A stretch of 64,000 bases of DNA from Pseudomonas serbica (GTDB lineage Bacteria > Pseudomonadota > Gammaproteobacteria > Pseudomonadales > Pseudomonadaceae). The notes beneath the pieces were generated by a model. That model saw only the letters and a program-made list of their open reading frames with translations, searched no databases and was not told the DNA's origin. The stretch spans positions 1-64,000 of the forward strand of contig NZ_JAQIYM010000021.1 of assembly GCF_028823535.1 (NCBI RefSeq), given 5' to 3'. Both the position numbers and the translations under genes were made by a program. Within the stretch, counting starts at the first letter, position 1, and the number at the start of each line of letters is the position of its first letter. Below are positions 43,759-53,680 of the stretch, one piece after another.

Positions 43759-46002
43759 TCACGGTGTGCGATTACGCCGGGTTTCGATGATGTTCGGCAG
43801 CTGGGAAATCCGCCCAAGCAACCGCCCAAGCGCGTCCAGCCCCGGAATCTCGATGGTCAGGGACATCAGCGCGGTGTTGTCCTCCTTGTTCGAGCGAGTA
43901 TTGACCGCCAGCACGTTGATCCGCTCGTTGAGCAGCACCTGCGAGACGTCACGCAGCAATCCGGAACGGTCGTAGGCACGGATGACGATGTCCACCGGAT
44001 AGGTGAGCACCGGTACCGGGCCCCAGCTGACCTGAATGATCCGCTCTGGCTCGCGCCCGCCCAACTGCAGCACCGAGGCACAGTCCTGGCGGTGGATGCT
44101 CACGCCGCGGCCCTGGGTGATGTAGCCCACGATCGCATCCCCCGGCAGTGGCTGGCAGCAACCCGCCATCTGGGTCATCAGGTTGCCCACGCCCTGAATC
44201 TGAATGTCGCCACGCTTGCCTGGCTTGTAGCCGGTGGCCTTGCGTGGAATCAGTTCCAGCTGTTCGTTTCCGCGTTCCGGCTCGACCAGTTGCTGCGCCA
44301 GGTTGACCAGTTGCGCCAGGCGCAGGTCACCCGCACCCAAGGCGGCAAACATGTCTTCGGCGGTTTTCATGTTGGCCTTGTCGGCCAGCTTCTCGAAATC
44401 AACCTGCGGCAGACCGAGGCGGTTGAGTTCGCGCTCGAGCAGGGTCTTGCCGGCGGCGACGTTCTGGTCGCGCGCCTGCAGCTTGAACCAGTGGACGATC
44501 TTCGCCCGCGCCCGCGAGGTGGTGATGTAGCCCAGGTTAGGGTTCAGCCAGTCGCGGCTCGGCGTGCCGTGCTTGCTGGTGATGATCTCGACCTGTTCAC
44601 CGGTCTGCAGGCTGTAGTTGAGCGGCACGATGCGCCCGTTGATCTTGGCGCCGCGGCAGTTGTGGCCGATCTCGGTGTGGACGCGGTAGGCAAAGTCCAG
44701 CGGCGTCGCGCCCTTGGGCAAATCGATGGCGTGACCGTCCGGGGTAAAGATGTAGACCCGGTCAGGTTCGATATCGACCCGCAACTGTTCGGCCAGCCCG
44801 CCAATGTCACCCAGCTCTTCGTGCCATTCGAGCACCTGACGCAGCCAGGAGATTTTCTCTTCGTAGTGATTGGAGCCGGACTTGACGTCGGTACCCTTGT
44901 AGCGCCAGTGCGCGCACACGCCCAGCTCGGCCTCTTCATGCATGGCGTGGGTGCGGATCTGCACCTCCAGCACCTTGCCCTCAGGCCCGATCACCGCGGT
45001 ATGCAATGAGCGGTAGCCGTTCTCTTTCGGGTTGGCGATGTAGTCGTCGAACTCTTTCGGGATGTGTCGCCACAAGGTGTGGACAATGCCGAGCGCGGTG
45101 TAGCAGTCGCGCATTTCCGGCACCAGCACCCGCACGGCGCGCACGTCGTAGATCTGGCTGAACTCCAGGCCCTTGCGCTGCATTTTGCGCCAGATCGAAT
45201 AGATGTGCTTGGCCCGGCCACTGATGTCGGCATCGACGCCGGTGGCCTGCAATTCGTTCTTCAGCTGGCTCATCACGTCGCTGATGAAGCGTTCGCGATC
45301 CAGTCGCCGCTCATGCAACAGCTTGGCGATCTGCTTGTACTGGTCGGGCTCGAGGTAGCGGAAGGACAAGTCCTCCAGCTCCCACTTGATGTGACCGATA
45401 CCCAGGCGGTGGGCCAGGGGCGCGTAGATGTCGAAGACCTCGCGGGCCACGCGGTTGCGCTTCTCGTCGTCCGCGGTCTTCACCGCACGGATCGCGCAGG
45501 TACGTTCGGCCAGCTTGATCAGGGCCACGCGCACGTCGTCGACCATGGCCACGAGCATCTTGCGCAGGTTTTCCACCTGGCCCTGGGTGCCCATTACCAT
45601 GGATTTGCGCGGGCTCAGGCTGTCGCTGATCGCCGCCATGCGCTGCACGCCGTCGATCAGTTTGGCGACCACCGGGCCGAAGCGCTGGCTGACGGTGGGC
45701 AACGGGATCTGGCCTTCGCGCACGCCCCGGTACAACACCGCGGCCACCAGCGAATCCTGGTCGAGCTTGAGGTCGGCGAGGATCTCGGCGATCTCAAGGC
45801 CGGTGCGGAAACTCGAGTTGCCTTCGGTCCATAGATTCTTAGCCGCATTGGCTTGTTGTTCGGCCTCGCGAGCGAACTCGCAGGCTTCCTTCAAGGCTTC
45901 GCGATCCAGTGCCAGATCGACACTGACCGCATGATCGAGCCAAGCCTCGAGATTGATACTGCCGTCGGTGTTGATCGGCTGGTGTGCTCTCACCTGTACC
46001 AT
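43759..46002 (-). CDS. relA: GTP pyrophosphokinase, ppGpp synthetase I
   Basis: Ribosome-associated alarmone synthetase of 747 residues. The N-terminal hydrolase-like domain is degenerate, with AAVLYRGVREGQ where bifunctional enzymes have an HD pair, as expected for a synthesis-only RelA. The synthetase domain (YDVRAVRVLVPEMRDCYTALG, ANPKENGYRSLHTAV, VQIRTHAMH), the TGS domain (TPDGHAIDLPKGATPLDFAYRVHT), and the C-terminal zinc-finger/ACT region (TQGRGVSIHRQDC) follow in order. It would reduce output of promoters such as the tRNA array in this window during amino acid starvation. Confidence 0.97.
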   Translation of the reverse strand: MVQVRAHQPINTDGSINLEAWLDHAVSVDLALDREALKEACEFAREAEQQANAAKNLWTEGNSSFRTGLEIAEILADLKLDQDSLVAAVLYRGVREGQIPLPTVSQRFGPVVAKLIDGVQRMAAISDSLSPRKSMVMGTQGQVENLRKMLVAMVDDVRVALIKLAERTCAIRAVKTADDEKRNRVAREVFDIYAPLAHRLGIGHIKWELEDLSFRYLEPDQYKQIAKLLHERRLDRERFISDVMSQLKNELQATGVDADISGRAKHIYSIWRKMQRKGLEFSQIYDVRAVRVLVPEMRDCYTALGIVHTLWRHIPKEFDDYIANPKENGYRSLHTAVIGPEGKVLEVQIRTHAMHEEAELGVCAHWRYKGTDVKSGSNHYEEKISWLRQVLEWHEELGDIGGLAEQLRVDIEPDRVYIFTPDGHAIDLPKGATPLDFAYRVHTEIGHNCRGAKINGRIVPLNYSLQTGEQVEIITSKHGTPSRDWLNPNLGYITTSRARAKIVHWFKLQARDQNVAAGKTLLERELNRLGLPQVDFEKLADKANMKTAEDMFAALGAGDLRLAQLVNLAQQLVEPERGNEQLELIPRKATGYKPGKRGDIQIQGVGNLMTQMAGCCQPLPGDAIVGYITQGRGVSIHRQDCASVLQLGGREPERIIQVSWGPVPVLTYPVDIVIRAYDRSGLLRDVSQVLLNERINVLAVNTRSNKEDNTALMSLTIEIPGLDALGRLLGRISQLPNIIETRRNRTP

Positions 46003-46123
46003 CTTGCTTACCTTCCCTACGACGCAGATTCAATGCGTCAAATCGCTGACCTTCGTTGCCCATGAGCCCACGTCGGGCTGGTACGCGGCTGCACGGGCGG
46101 GCCAGTCGGACCAGACGAGCATC

Positions 46124-47476
46124 CTAGCTCGCTTCAAATAACGCCATGGCCTCGACATGTGCCGTCTGAGGAAACATATCGAGAATCCCGGCACGTTTTA
46201 ACCGGTAGCCCTGCTTGATCAATTCGACCGTGTCGCGCGCCAGGGTTGCAGGGTTGCACGACACATACACCAATCGCTCGGCCCCCAGGGACTTGAGCTT
46301 GCGCACGACCTCGAAAGCGCCGTCACGCGGTGGGTCCAAGAGTACCGCACAAAAGCCTTCGCCGGCCCATTCGGCATCGGTCAAAGGCTGGGATAAATCG
46401 GCCTGAAAAAATTTAGCGTTATGCAGATTGTTGCTGATCGCATTCGCGGCGGCGCGATCGACCATCACCTGCACCCCCTCCACCGCCACGACTTCGCGAA
46501 CGGCTTTGGCCAACGGCAAGGCAAAGTTACCCAACCCACAGAATAGATCGAGAACACGCTCATCGGCTTTTGGTTTCAACCAGTCGAGCGCCTGGGCGAC
46601 CATCGCTTCGTTGACTCCGGCATTGACCTGGATGAAATCTCCAGGCCGGTACGCCAGGTTCAGATCCCACTGCTCAAGACGATAACCCAAGGACTGGTCA
46701 GCCTCGACCGGACGCGGCTCGCCTTCACCGTGCAACCACAACTGGGCTTCATGGAACGCGCAGAACTCCTTGAGGATGGTCATGTCGCTTTCGGACAACG
46801 GCGCCATGTGACGCAGCAATACCGCCAGCGATGAACCGCTGAACAACTCCACGTGACCCAGGGCTTGCGGCTTGCTCAAGCGCCGCAGCATTTGCGGCAA
46901 GCGGGCCATGATCGGTTGCAAGGGCTGTACCAGTACCGGGCAATCATCGATGCCGACAATGTCCTGGCTGCCGGCGGCGCGAAAACCGACTTCGAGTTTT
47001 TTCGCCTTCATGTCCCAGCGCACGGCCACTCGGGCGCGACGGCGGTAAGCGAATTCCGGACCGCTTAATGGTGCAGCCCACTCTTCGGGCTCGACACCTG
47101 CGACCTTGGACAATTGCTCGGCGAGCATGCGCTGTTTCAGGGCGAGTTGTTCGTTGTGGGGCAAGTGTTGCACGCTGCAGCCGCCGCAACGGCCGGCGTG
47201 GGCGCAAGGTGCGGGGCGGCGCAGTTCGCTGGCCTTGAATACTCGCTCGGTACGCGCCTCGACCACTTTGCCGTGGGCGCCGAGCACCCGCGCCTCGACC
47301 TCCTCACCGGCCAGTGCGCCGATGACGAACCAGGTGCGACCTTCGAAAAACGCGATACCACGACCGTCATTGGCCAGGCGCTCGATGTTCAGGCGCTGCT
47401 TTTTGCCGGTCGGGACTTGCGGGGCCTTGCTGCCACCGGTGGGTTGGAAGCGCAGGCCTCTCTCGTGCTTGGCCAT
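46124..47476 (-). CDS. rlmD: 23S rRNA (uracil1939-C5)-methyltransferase
   Basis: A 450-residue SAM-dependent enzyme (old name rumA). N-terminal TRAM domain (LNIERLANDGRGIAFFEGRTWFV), a 4Fe-4S cysteine cluster in CAHAGRCGGCSVQHL, SAM motif DLFCGLGNFALPLA and the catalytic cysteine in VYVSCNPATLARD. Located between cysM and relA, as in P. aeruginosa. Its ATG shares one base with the cysM stop region. Confidence 0.95.
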   Translation of the reverse strand: MAKHERGLRFQPTGGSKAPQVPTGKKQRLNIERLANDGRGIAFFEGRTWFVIGALAGEEVEARVLGAHGKVVEARTERVFKASELRRPAPCAHAGRCGGCSVQHLPHNEQLALKQRMLAEQLSKVAGVEPEEWAAPLSGPEFAYRRRARVAVRWDMKAKKLEVGFRAAGSQDIVGIDDCPVLVQPLQPIMARLPQMLRRLSKPQALGHVELFSGSSLAVLLRHMAPLSESDMTILKEFCAFHEAQLWLHGEGEPRPVEADQSLGYRLEQWDLNLAYRPGDFIQVNAGVNEAMVAQALDWLKPKADERVLDLFCGLGNFALPLAKAVREVVAVEGVQVMVDRAAANAISNNLHNAKFFQADLSQPLTDAEWAGEGFCAVLLDPPRDGAFEVVRKLKSLGAERLVYVSCNPATLARDTVELIKQGYRLKRAGILDMFPQTAHVEAMALFEAS

Positions 47477-48378
47477 CAGTTGGGCGCGTCGAAAATGCCG
47501 GTCGACAGGTATCGGTCGCCACGGTCGCAGATGATCGCGACGATCACCGCGTTTTCAACTTCTTTGGACAGGCGCAGCATCGCTGCCACCGCCCCGCCCG
47601 AGGACACGCCACAGAAGATGCCTTCCTCGCGGGCCAGACGCCGGGTGACGTCTTCGGCTTCGCTTTGCGCCATGTCGACGATGCGGTCGACGCGCTCGGC
47701 CTGGTAGATCTTCGGCAGGTATTCCTGCGGCCAGCGGCGGATGCCGGGAATGGCCGAGCCTTCCATCGGTTGCAGGCCGATGATCTGCACGTTGTCGCTC
47801 TGCTCTTTCAAGTAGCGCGAGACGCCCATGATCGTGCCGGTGGTTCCCATGGAGCTGACGAAATGGGTGATGGTGCCCTGGGTCTGGCGCCAGATTTCCG
47901 GACCGGTGGTGGTGTAGTGCGCCTCGGGGTTGTCACCGTTGGCGAACTGGTCAAGCACCTTGCCACGGCCTTCGGCCTCCATGCGCTGGGCGAGGTCACG
48001 GGCACCTTCCATGCCCTCTTCCTGGCTGACCAGGATCAACTCGGCGCCATAGGCGGTCATCGCTGCCTTGCGTTCGGCGCTGGAGTTGTCCGGCATGATC
48101 AGGATCATCTTGTAACCCTTGATCGCGGCAGCCATCGCCAGCGCAATCCCGGTATTACCAGAAGTCGCTTCGATCAACGTATCACCGGCGTGGATCTGTC
48201 CGCGCAACTCGGCGCGGGTGATCATCGACAGCGCCGGACGGTCCTTGACCGAACCCGCCGGGTTGTTCCCCTCGAGCTTGAGCAAAAGGGTATTGCTGGT
48301 GGCGCCGGGCAGGCGCTGCAAACGGACCAGCGGAGTGTTGCCGACGCAATCGGCGATGGTTGGGTACTGCAAGGTCAT
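47476..48378 (-). CDS. cysM: Cysteine synthase B (O-phosphoserine/O-acetylserine sulfhydrylase)
   Basis: PLP enzyme of 300 residues starting at MTLQYPTIADCVGNTPLVRL. The PLP lysine is in NPAGSVKDRPAL (near 46) and the substrate loop in EATSGNTGIALA; GTTGTIMG binds the PLP phosphate. CysM can use thiosulfate as well as sulfide. An upstream in-frame start at 48444 adds 22 residues that look non-conserved. Confidence 0.95.
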   Translation of the reverse strand: MTLQYPTIADCVGNTPLVRLQRLPGATSNTLLLKLEGNNPAGSVKDRPALSMITRAELRGQIHAGDTLIEATSGNTGIALAMAAAIKGYKMILIMPDNSSAERKAAMTAYGAELILVSQEEGMEGARDLAQRMEAEGRGKVLDQFANGDNPEAHYTTTGPEIWRQTQGTITHFVSSMGTTGTIMGVSRYLKEQSDNVQIIGLQPMEGSAIPGIRRWPQEYLPKIYQAERVDRIVDMAQSEAEDVTRRLAREEGIFCGVSSGGAVAAMLRLSKEVENAVIVAIICDRGDRYLSTGIFDAPN

Positions 48379-48525
48379 GGCGTATTCGCAATCCAGACTG
48401 CGGGGGCGCCTATCATACCGGCAAACCTGCGAAGGCCATATCACGCAAAGTGCGGTGCTTATGGCTTGTGGGAATAAGGCGGGTTCACAAGACAGTACAT
48501 GAAGCCGCTTGCGCCTCCTTGCGAA

Positions 48526-49929
48526 TCAGAGCGATTGTGGATGGGATAGTGTGCTGGCGAGGGCGTCATCGCTGAGAGTTCCATCGTCCGCCACCAAGCG
48601 CATGTTCATCCGCAACCCGCTGCCGGTGTTCTGCGCCCAGAGCTTGCCGCCCTGTCGTTGCACCGCATTCCTGGCGATGCTCAAGCCCAAACCGAACCCA
48701 CCATTCCCCGGGCGCGAACCGTCGAGCCGGGTAAAGGGCAGGAAGATGCGCTCCAGATCCGCTTCCGCCACCCCGCCACCCTGATCGTCCATCCACAGGT
48801 GCCAGTAATCGCCATCGCGTCGCCCGCCTAGCGTGACCACGCCACCCTTGGGCGAATGTCGGATCGCATTGCGCAGCATGTTTTCCAGGGCTTGGGCCAG
48901 GGTATTGAGGTGCCCGCGCACCCAGCAGGAGGCGTCCACCGAACATTGCAACTGCCCGTCCGGCCAGCAACTTTCGTAGCAGGCGTTTTCCGTGAGCATT
49001 TCCCACAAGGCCTGGACCTGGATCGCTTCGTCGGGCAATCGCGTGCGTTCCGTGTCGAGCCAGGCCAGTTGCAGCGTGTCTTCCACCAGCCGCTGCATGC
49101 CATCGACCTCGCGGCCGATGCGCTCGCGCAATTGCTCAAGGCCCTGCTCGCTTTCACTGGCCACCCGCAGGCGGCTCAACGGCGTGCGCAATTCATGGGA
49201 CAGGTCGCGCAACAGTTGCTGCTGCAGCGCCACGGTGCTTTGCAGGCGTTCGGACATGTGATCGAACGCCCTGCCCAACTCCCCCAGTTCGTCAGCGCGA
49301 TTGGTGGTGCGGCGCGACAATCGCACATTGAGTTGATCGGCACGCCAGGCGTTGGCCTGTTCACGCAGGTGATTGAGCGGCACCACCAGCAAGCGGTACA
49401 GGCCGACGCACAACAGCAAGGTGAACAACCCGGGAATGACCCCGTTGGTGATCACCCGCCAGAATACCCGGTAGCGTCCGGGCACGAATCGTTGCGGCAG
49501 TTCGATCACCAGGCTGCCGACGGAAGGGTCGCCGGGAAACGGCACCCGCATCCACGGCCGGCCTTTCTTGTGGATGGGCCAGTCCAGGCCGCGCAGAAAC
49601 GTCAGGTGTTCTATTTCATCGTCGGTCAGCGCAAAGCTGCTCAAGGACTGCAGATCCCCGCCGATGACTCCGACCCAACTCTTTTCCCGGTGATGCATGG
49701 TCTGCAGCCACTCATCGACCCCATCGGTCCGGCGCTGTTGCCACGCCTGCTCCGCCTCGGCGGCATAACGCGTCAGGGTGCCTCGGGCCACGTCCGACAG
49801 GAACTGATTGCGCTGTTCCATGTAGCGGCCCCAGGACCAGCTCAACCAGATCATCAACAGGCAGAACGCCACCAGCAGGCAGGCCAGTTTCCAGAACAGC
49901 GAATGCCGGCCCGGCAAGTTACATTTCAT
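48526..49929 (-). CDS. Sensor histidine kinase (PirS position)
   Basis: A 467-residue inner-membrane kinase: TM1 11-33, periplasmic domain of about 125 residues, TM2 about 158-183, HAMP, HisKA with H245 in RDLSHELRTPLSRL, ATPase domain with N-box ENMLRNAIRHS, DDQGGG and GGFGLGLSIA. It overlaps its regulator gene by 11 bases. Position between gacS and cysM matches PA0930 (PirS), which controls the enterobactin receptor pirA in P. aeruginosa; no receptor gene is present here. Signal unknown. Confidence 0.9.
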   Translation of the reverse strand: MKCNLPGRHSLFWKLACLLVAFCLLMIWLSWSWGRYMEQRNQFLSDVARGTLTRYAAEAEQAWQQRRTDGVDEWLQTMHHREKSWVGVIGGDLQSLSSFALTDDEIEHLTFLRGLDWPIHKKGRPWMRVPFPGDPSVGSLVIELPQRFVPGRYRVFWRVITNGVIPGLFTLLLCVGLYRLLVVPLNHLREQANAWRADQLNVRLSRRTTNRADELGELGRAFDHMSERLQSTVALQQQLLRDLSHELRTPLSRLRVASESEQGLEQLRERIGREVDGMQRLVEDTLQLAWLDTERTRLPDEAIQVQALWEMLTENACYESCWPDGQLQCSVDASCWVRGHLNTLAQALENMLRNAIRHSPKGGVVTLGGRRDGDYWHLWMDDQGGGVAEADLERIFLPFTRLDGSRPGNGGFGLGLSIARNAVQRQGGKLWAQNTGSGLRMNMRLVADDGTLSDDALASTLSHPQSL

Positions 49930-50638
49930 CGACGGCACTCAGGCTGTAGCCCTTGCCCCAGACCGTGCGCACCTCCCGCTCGGTATAGCCAATGGCCTTG
50001 AGTTTGCGGCGAATCTGGCTGATGTGCATGTCCAGGCTGCGATCGTGGGCGGCATAACCGCGCTGCAGCACCTGCTGATAAAGGAAGGCCTTGCTCAACA
50101 CTTCATCGACGCTGCGGCTCAGGGTCTCTAGCAGGCGATACTCACTGCGGGTCAGGCCGGCAGGCTGCTGGCGATAAAAAACGTCGCAGTGTTCGTCGTC
50201 GAAACGCAGACTGTCCACCTCGGCTACCATCGCCACCGGCGTCGGTCGGCGATCGAGTGCCACCCGGCGCAGGATGGCTTCGATGCGCACGCGCAACTCG
50301 GCCATGCTGAAGGGTTTGGGCAGGTAATCATCGGCCCCCAGGCGGAAGCCGCTGATGCGGTCGGCCTCGGCGCCGAGGGCCGACATCAGCAGCACCGGGG
50401 TGGAATGGCTGCGGCGCAGTTGCGTCAGCACCGCCAGCCCGTCCAGCCCCGGCAACAGGATGTCCATCAACACCACATCGAAGGCTTGCTTGCGTGCAAT
50501 GTCCAGGCCTTCCTGGCCGTTCTGGCACCAAGTCACCTGGAAACCGCTGCGGCCCAGATGTTCATGAACATAGGCACCGAGTACGAGGTCGTCTTCGATG
50601 GAGAGGATTCGGGGATGGCCTGCGTTGATGGTCGTCAT
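49919..50638 (-). CDS. OmpR-type response regulator (PirR position)
   Basis: A 239-residue regulator starting at MTTINAGHPR; an ATG two codons earlier (50644) and a TTG at 50650 are also in frame. Receiver domain with D59 in VVLMDILLPG and lysine in YLPKPF; winged helix with RSEYRLLETL and RRKLKAIG, ending VWGKGYSLS. Divergent from gacS with about 200 bases between starts. In the position of PA0929 (PirR). Confidence 0.92.
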   Translation of the reverse strand: MTTINAGHPRILSIEDDLVLGAYVHEHLGRSGFQVTWCQNGQEGLDIARKQAFDVVLMDILLPGLDGLAVLTQLRRSHSTPVLLMSALGAEADRISGFRLGADDYLPKPFSMAELRVRIEAILRRVALDRRPTPVAMVAEVDSLRFDDEHCDVFYRQQPAGLTRSEYRLLETLSRSVDEVLSKAFLYQQVLQRGYAAHDRSLDMHISQIRRKLKAIGYTEREVRTVWGKGYSLSAVDEM

Positions 50639-50852
50639 TAGCATCTGCAAATAATTCTCAGTCGTTAATTATTCAAGATTGCTTCGTCCGGGGCAACCCG
50701 AGGGTTTGCGCAGGGCACAAAAGCGCACGAGCAACCGACGAGTGACGACATGAATTATCGAGGATCGCCCGCTTGCAAATCGCTACACTGCGCAAGTGGC
50801 GCGTGCCGGACGCATGCGCAGCCCGATAAATAGCCGGTTGCAGGAGAGAGGC

Positions 50853-53606
50853 GTGCTGACGAAACTGGGAATCAAAGGCCGCGTGCTGCTGCTGACGTTG
50901 CTGCCGACCAGCCTCATGGCATTGGTCCTGGGCGGTTATTTCACCTGGATGCAGCAATCGGACCTGCAAACCCAACTCCTGCAGCGTGGCGAAATGATCG
51001 CCGAGCAACTGGCGCCGCTGGTGGCGCCCGCCATGGGGCATAACAACAACGAGCTGCTGGAACGTATCGCCACCCAGTCCCTGGAACAACCGGACGTGCG
51101 CGCCGTGACGTTCCTTGCGCCAGATCGCACGCCCCTGGCCCACGCCGGGCCGATCATGCTGACCCAGGCGCCAATGGGCGGTGACTCTCGAATGCTGCGC
51201 CGCAGTGGCAGCGAAGCAACGCGTTATCTGCTGCCGGTATTCGGCAAACACCGCAACCTGGCGGGCGACGTGATCCCTGACGAAGCCGACCGCCTGCTGG
51301 GCTGGGTCGAACTCGAGCTGTCCCACACCGGCATGTTGCTGCGCGGCTACCGCAGCCTGTTCGCCAGCCTGCTGATGATCGGCGCAGGCCTCGGAGGCGC
51401 AGCACTGCTGGCCTTGCGTATGGGCCGCACGATCAATCGGCCGCTGACCCAGATCAAACAAGCCGTGGCGCAACTCAAGGACGGTCACCTGGAAACCCGC
51501 CTGCCGCCTCTGGGCAGCCAGGAGCTGGATGAATTGGCCTCCGGCATCAACCGCATGGCCGGCACCCTGCAGAATGCCCAGGAAGAACTGCAACACAGCA
51601 TCGACCAGGCCACCGAGGACGTGCGCCAGAATCTCGAGACCATCGAGATCCAGAATATCGAACTTGACCTTGCACGCATGGAAGCGCTGGAGGCGAGCCG
51701 GATCAAGTCCGAGTTCCTGGCCAATATGAGCCATGAAATTCGCACGCCGCTCAACGGCATCCTTGGCTTCACCCACCTGCTGCAAAAAAGTGAACTGACC
51801 CCGCGCCAGCTCGATTACCTGGGCACCATCGAAAAATCCGCCGACAGCCTGCTGGGGATCATCAACGAGATCCTCGACTTTTCGAAGATCGAGGCCGGCA
51901 AGCTGGTGCTCGACCATATTCCGTTCAATCTGCGAGACCTGCTGCAGGACACGTTGACCATCCTCGCCCCCGCCGCCCACGCCAAACAGCTGGAGCTGAT
52001 CAGCCTGGTCTATCGCGACACGCCCCTGTCGCTGGTGGGTGATCCGTTGCGGCTCAAGCAGATCCTGACCAACCTGGTCAGCAACGCGATCAAGTTCACC
52101 CGCGAGGGGACCATCGTCGCCCGGGCCATGCTCGAGGAAGAGCACGAAGACAGCGTGCAATTGCGCATCAGCGTCCAGGACACCGGCATCGGCCTGTCGA
52201 ACCAGGATGTACGCGCGCTGTTCCAGGCTTTCAGCCAGGCCGATAACTCACTGTCGCGGCAACCCGGCGGCACCGGCCTGGGGTTGGTGATCTCCAAGCG
52301 TCTGATCGAACAAATGGGTGGCGAAATTGGCGTCGATAGCACGCCGGGCGAAGGATCGGAATTCTGGATCAGCCTGAACCTGCCCAAGACTCGCGACGAT
52401 GCCGAAGATTTGCCGAGCGCGCCGCTGCTCGGGCGGCGGGTTGCAGTGCTGGAAAACCATGAGCTGGCGCGCCAGGCGTTGCAGCATCAACTGGAAGACT
52501 GCGGCCTGGACGTCACCCCGTTCAATACCCTGGAGAGCCTGACCAACGGCGTCACTGGCGCACACCAGACCGATCAGGCGATCGAGCTTGCGGTGCTGGG
52601 GATCACCAGCAACGACATGCCTCCGGAACGTCTCAACCAGCACATCTGGGACCTCGAGCACCTGGGCTGCAAAGTGCTGGTGTTGTGCCCCACCACGGAA
52701 CAGACGCTGTTCCACCTGTCGGTGCCCAACCCCCACAGCCAGCTCCAGGCCAAACCGGCCTGTACCCGTAAGCTGCGGCGCGCACTGTCCGACCTGGTCA
52801 ACCCGCGGCAGTTGCGCAGCGAATCCAACGAGCCGGTGTCCAGCCGCGCGCCGAAGGTGCTGTGCGTCGACGACAACCCGGCCAATTTGCTGCTGGTGCA
52901 AACCCTGCTCGAAGACATGGGCGCCAAGGTACTCGCCGTGGAAAGCGGTTACGCGGCGATCAAGGCGGTGCAGAACGAGACGTTCGACCTGGTGCTGATG
53001 GACGTGCAGATGCCCGGCATGGACGGGCGCCAAAGCACCGAAGCGATCCGCCAATGGGAAAGCGAGCGGCATTGCACGCCTCTGCCGATCGTGGCCCTCA
53101 CCGCGCATGCCATGGCCAACGAAAAACGCGCGTTGCTGCAAAGCGGCATGGACGATTACCTGACCAAGCCGATCAGCGAGCGGCAACTGGCGCAAGTGGT
53201 CCTCAAATGGAGCGGGCTGGCACTGCGTAACCAATCGCCGGAGCGCGCAGGCGACAGCCACGGCAGCACCTACGAGTTGCAGGTGCTCGATCACGAAGAA
53301 GGCTTGCGCCTGGCAGCTGGCAAGGCCGACCTGGCAGCCGACATGCTGGCAATGCTGCTGGCGTCGCTGGAAGCCGACCGCGAAGCCATCCGCCAGGCCC
53401 AGCAAAGCAATGACCACAACGCCCTGATCGAGCGGGTCCATCGCCTGCACGGCGCGACCCGATATTGCGGCGTGCCGCAACTGCGCGCCGCCTGCCAACG
53501 CAGTGAAACCCTGCTCAAGCAGAAAGACCCGAAGGCCTTCGGCGCGCTTGAGGATCTCGACCGGGCGATCAATCGCCTGGCCGCCCAGGCGCGCATCAAC
53601 GCCTGA
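50853..53606 (+). CDS. gacS: Hybrid sensor kinase GacS
   Basis: Global activator of secondary metabolism, upstream of GacA and the Rsm small RNAs. GTG at 50853 with GGAGAG upstream gives 917 residues, the length known for fluorescens-group GacS. Order: TM1 (about 10-30), BarA-type periplasmic domain, TM2 (about 170-190), HAMP, HisKA with H294, ATPase (GGTGLGLVIS), receiver with D717 in MDVQMPGMDG, and HPt with H863 in RVHRLHGATRYCG. All three phospho-relay residues are present, so the gene looks functional; gacS often mutates in laboratory cultures. Confidence 0.97.
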   Translation: MLTKLGIKGRVLLLTLLPTSLMALVLGGYFTWMQQSDLQTQLLQRGEMIAEQLAPLVAPAMGHNNNELLERIATQSLEQPDVRAVTFLAPDRTPLAHAGPIMLTQAPMGGDSRMLRRSGSEATRYLLPVFGKHRNLAGDVIPDEADRLLGWVELELSHTGMLLRGYRSLFASLLMIGAGLGGAALLALRMGRTINRPLTQIKQAVAQLKDGHLETRLPPLGSQELDELASGINRMAGTLQNAQEELQHSIDQATEDVRQNLETIEIQNIELDLARMEALEASRIKSEFLANMSHEIRTPLNGILGFTHLLQKSELTPRQLDYLGTIEKSADSLLGIINEILDFSKIEAGKLVLDHIPFNLRDLLQDTLTILAPAAHAKQLELISLVYRDTPLSLVGDPLRLKQILTNLVSNAIKFTREGTIVARAMLEEEHEDSVQLRISVQDTGIGLSNQDVRALFQAFSQADNSLSRQPGGTGLGLVISKRLIEQMGGEIGVDSTPGEGSEFWISLNLPKTRDDAEDLPSAPLLGRRVAVLENHELARQALQHQLEDCGLDVTPFNTLESLTNGVTGAHQTDQAIELAVLGITSNDMPPERLNQHIWDLEHLGCKVLVLCPTTEQTLFHLSVPNPHSQLQAKPACTRKLRRALSDLVNPRQLRSESNEPVSSRAPKVLCVDDNPANLLLVQTLLEDMGAKVLAVESGYAAIKAVQNETFDLVLMDVQMPGMDGRQSTEAIRQWESERHCTPLPIVALTAHAMANEKRALLQSGMDDYLTKPISERQLAQVVLKWSGLALRNQSPERAGDSHGSTYELQVLDHEEGLRLAAGKADLAADMLAMLLASLEADREAIRQAQQSNDHNALIERVHRLHGATRYCGVPQLRAACQRSETLLKQKDPKAFGALEDLDRAINRLAAQARINA

Positions 53607-53680
53607 TGCAGCGCAAGGCGCCCGACGATGCATGGGCGAATAATGTAGGTGCGAAACGCCAGGACATTCAGGGAGAACCC

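Noticed and set aside
50647..50665. Possible Fur box (minus-strand TGAGAATTATTTGC) before the PirR-position regulator
   Set aside because: Only about 11 of 19 positions fit the Fur consensus and it would overlap the ribosome site; too weak to list.
50673..53633. Two long minus-strand frames (495 and 461 codons) opposite gacS
   Set aside because: Antisense shadows of gacS, which has all expected domains in the other strand.
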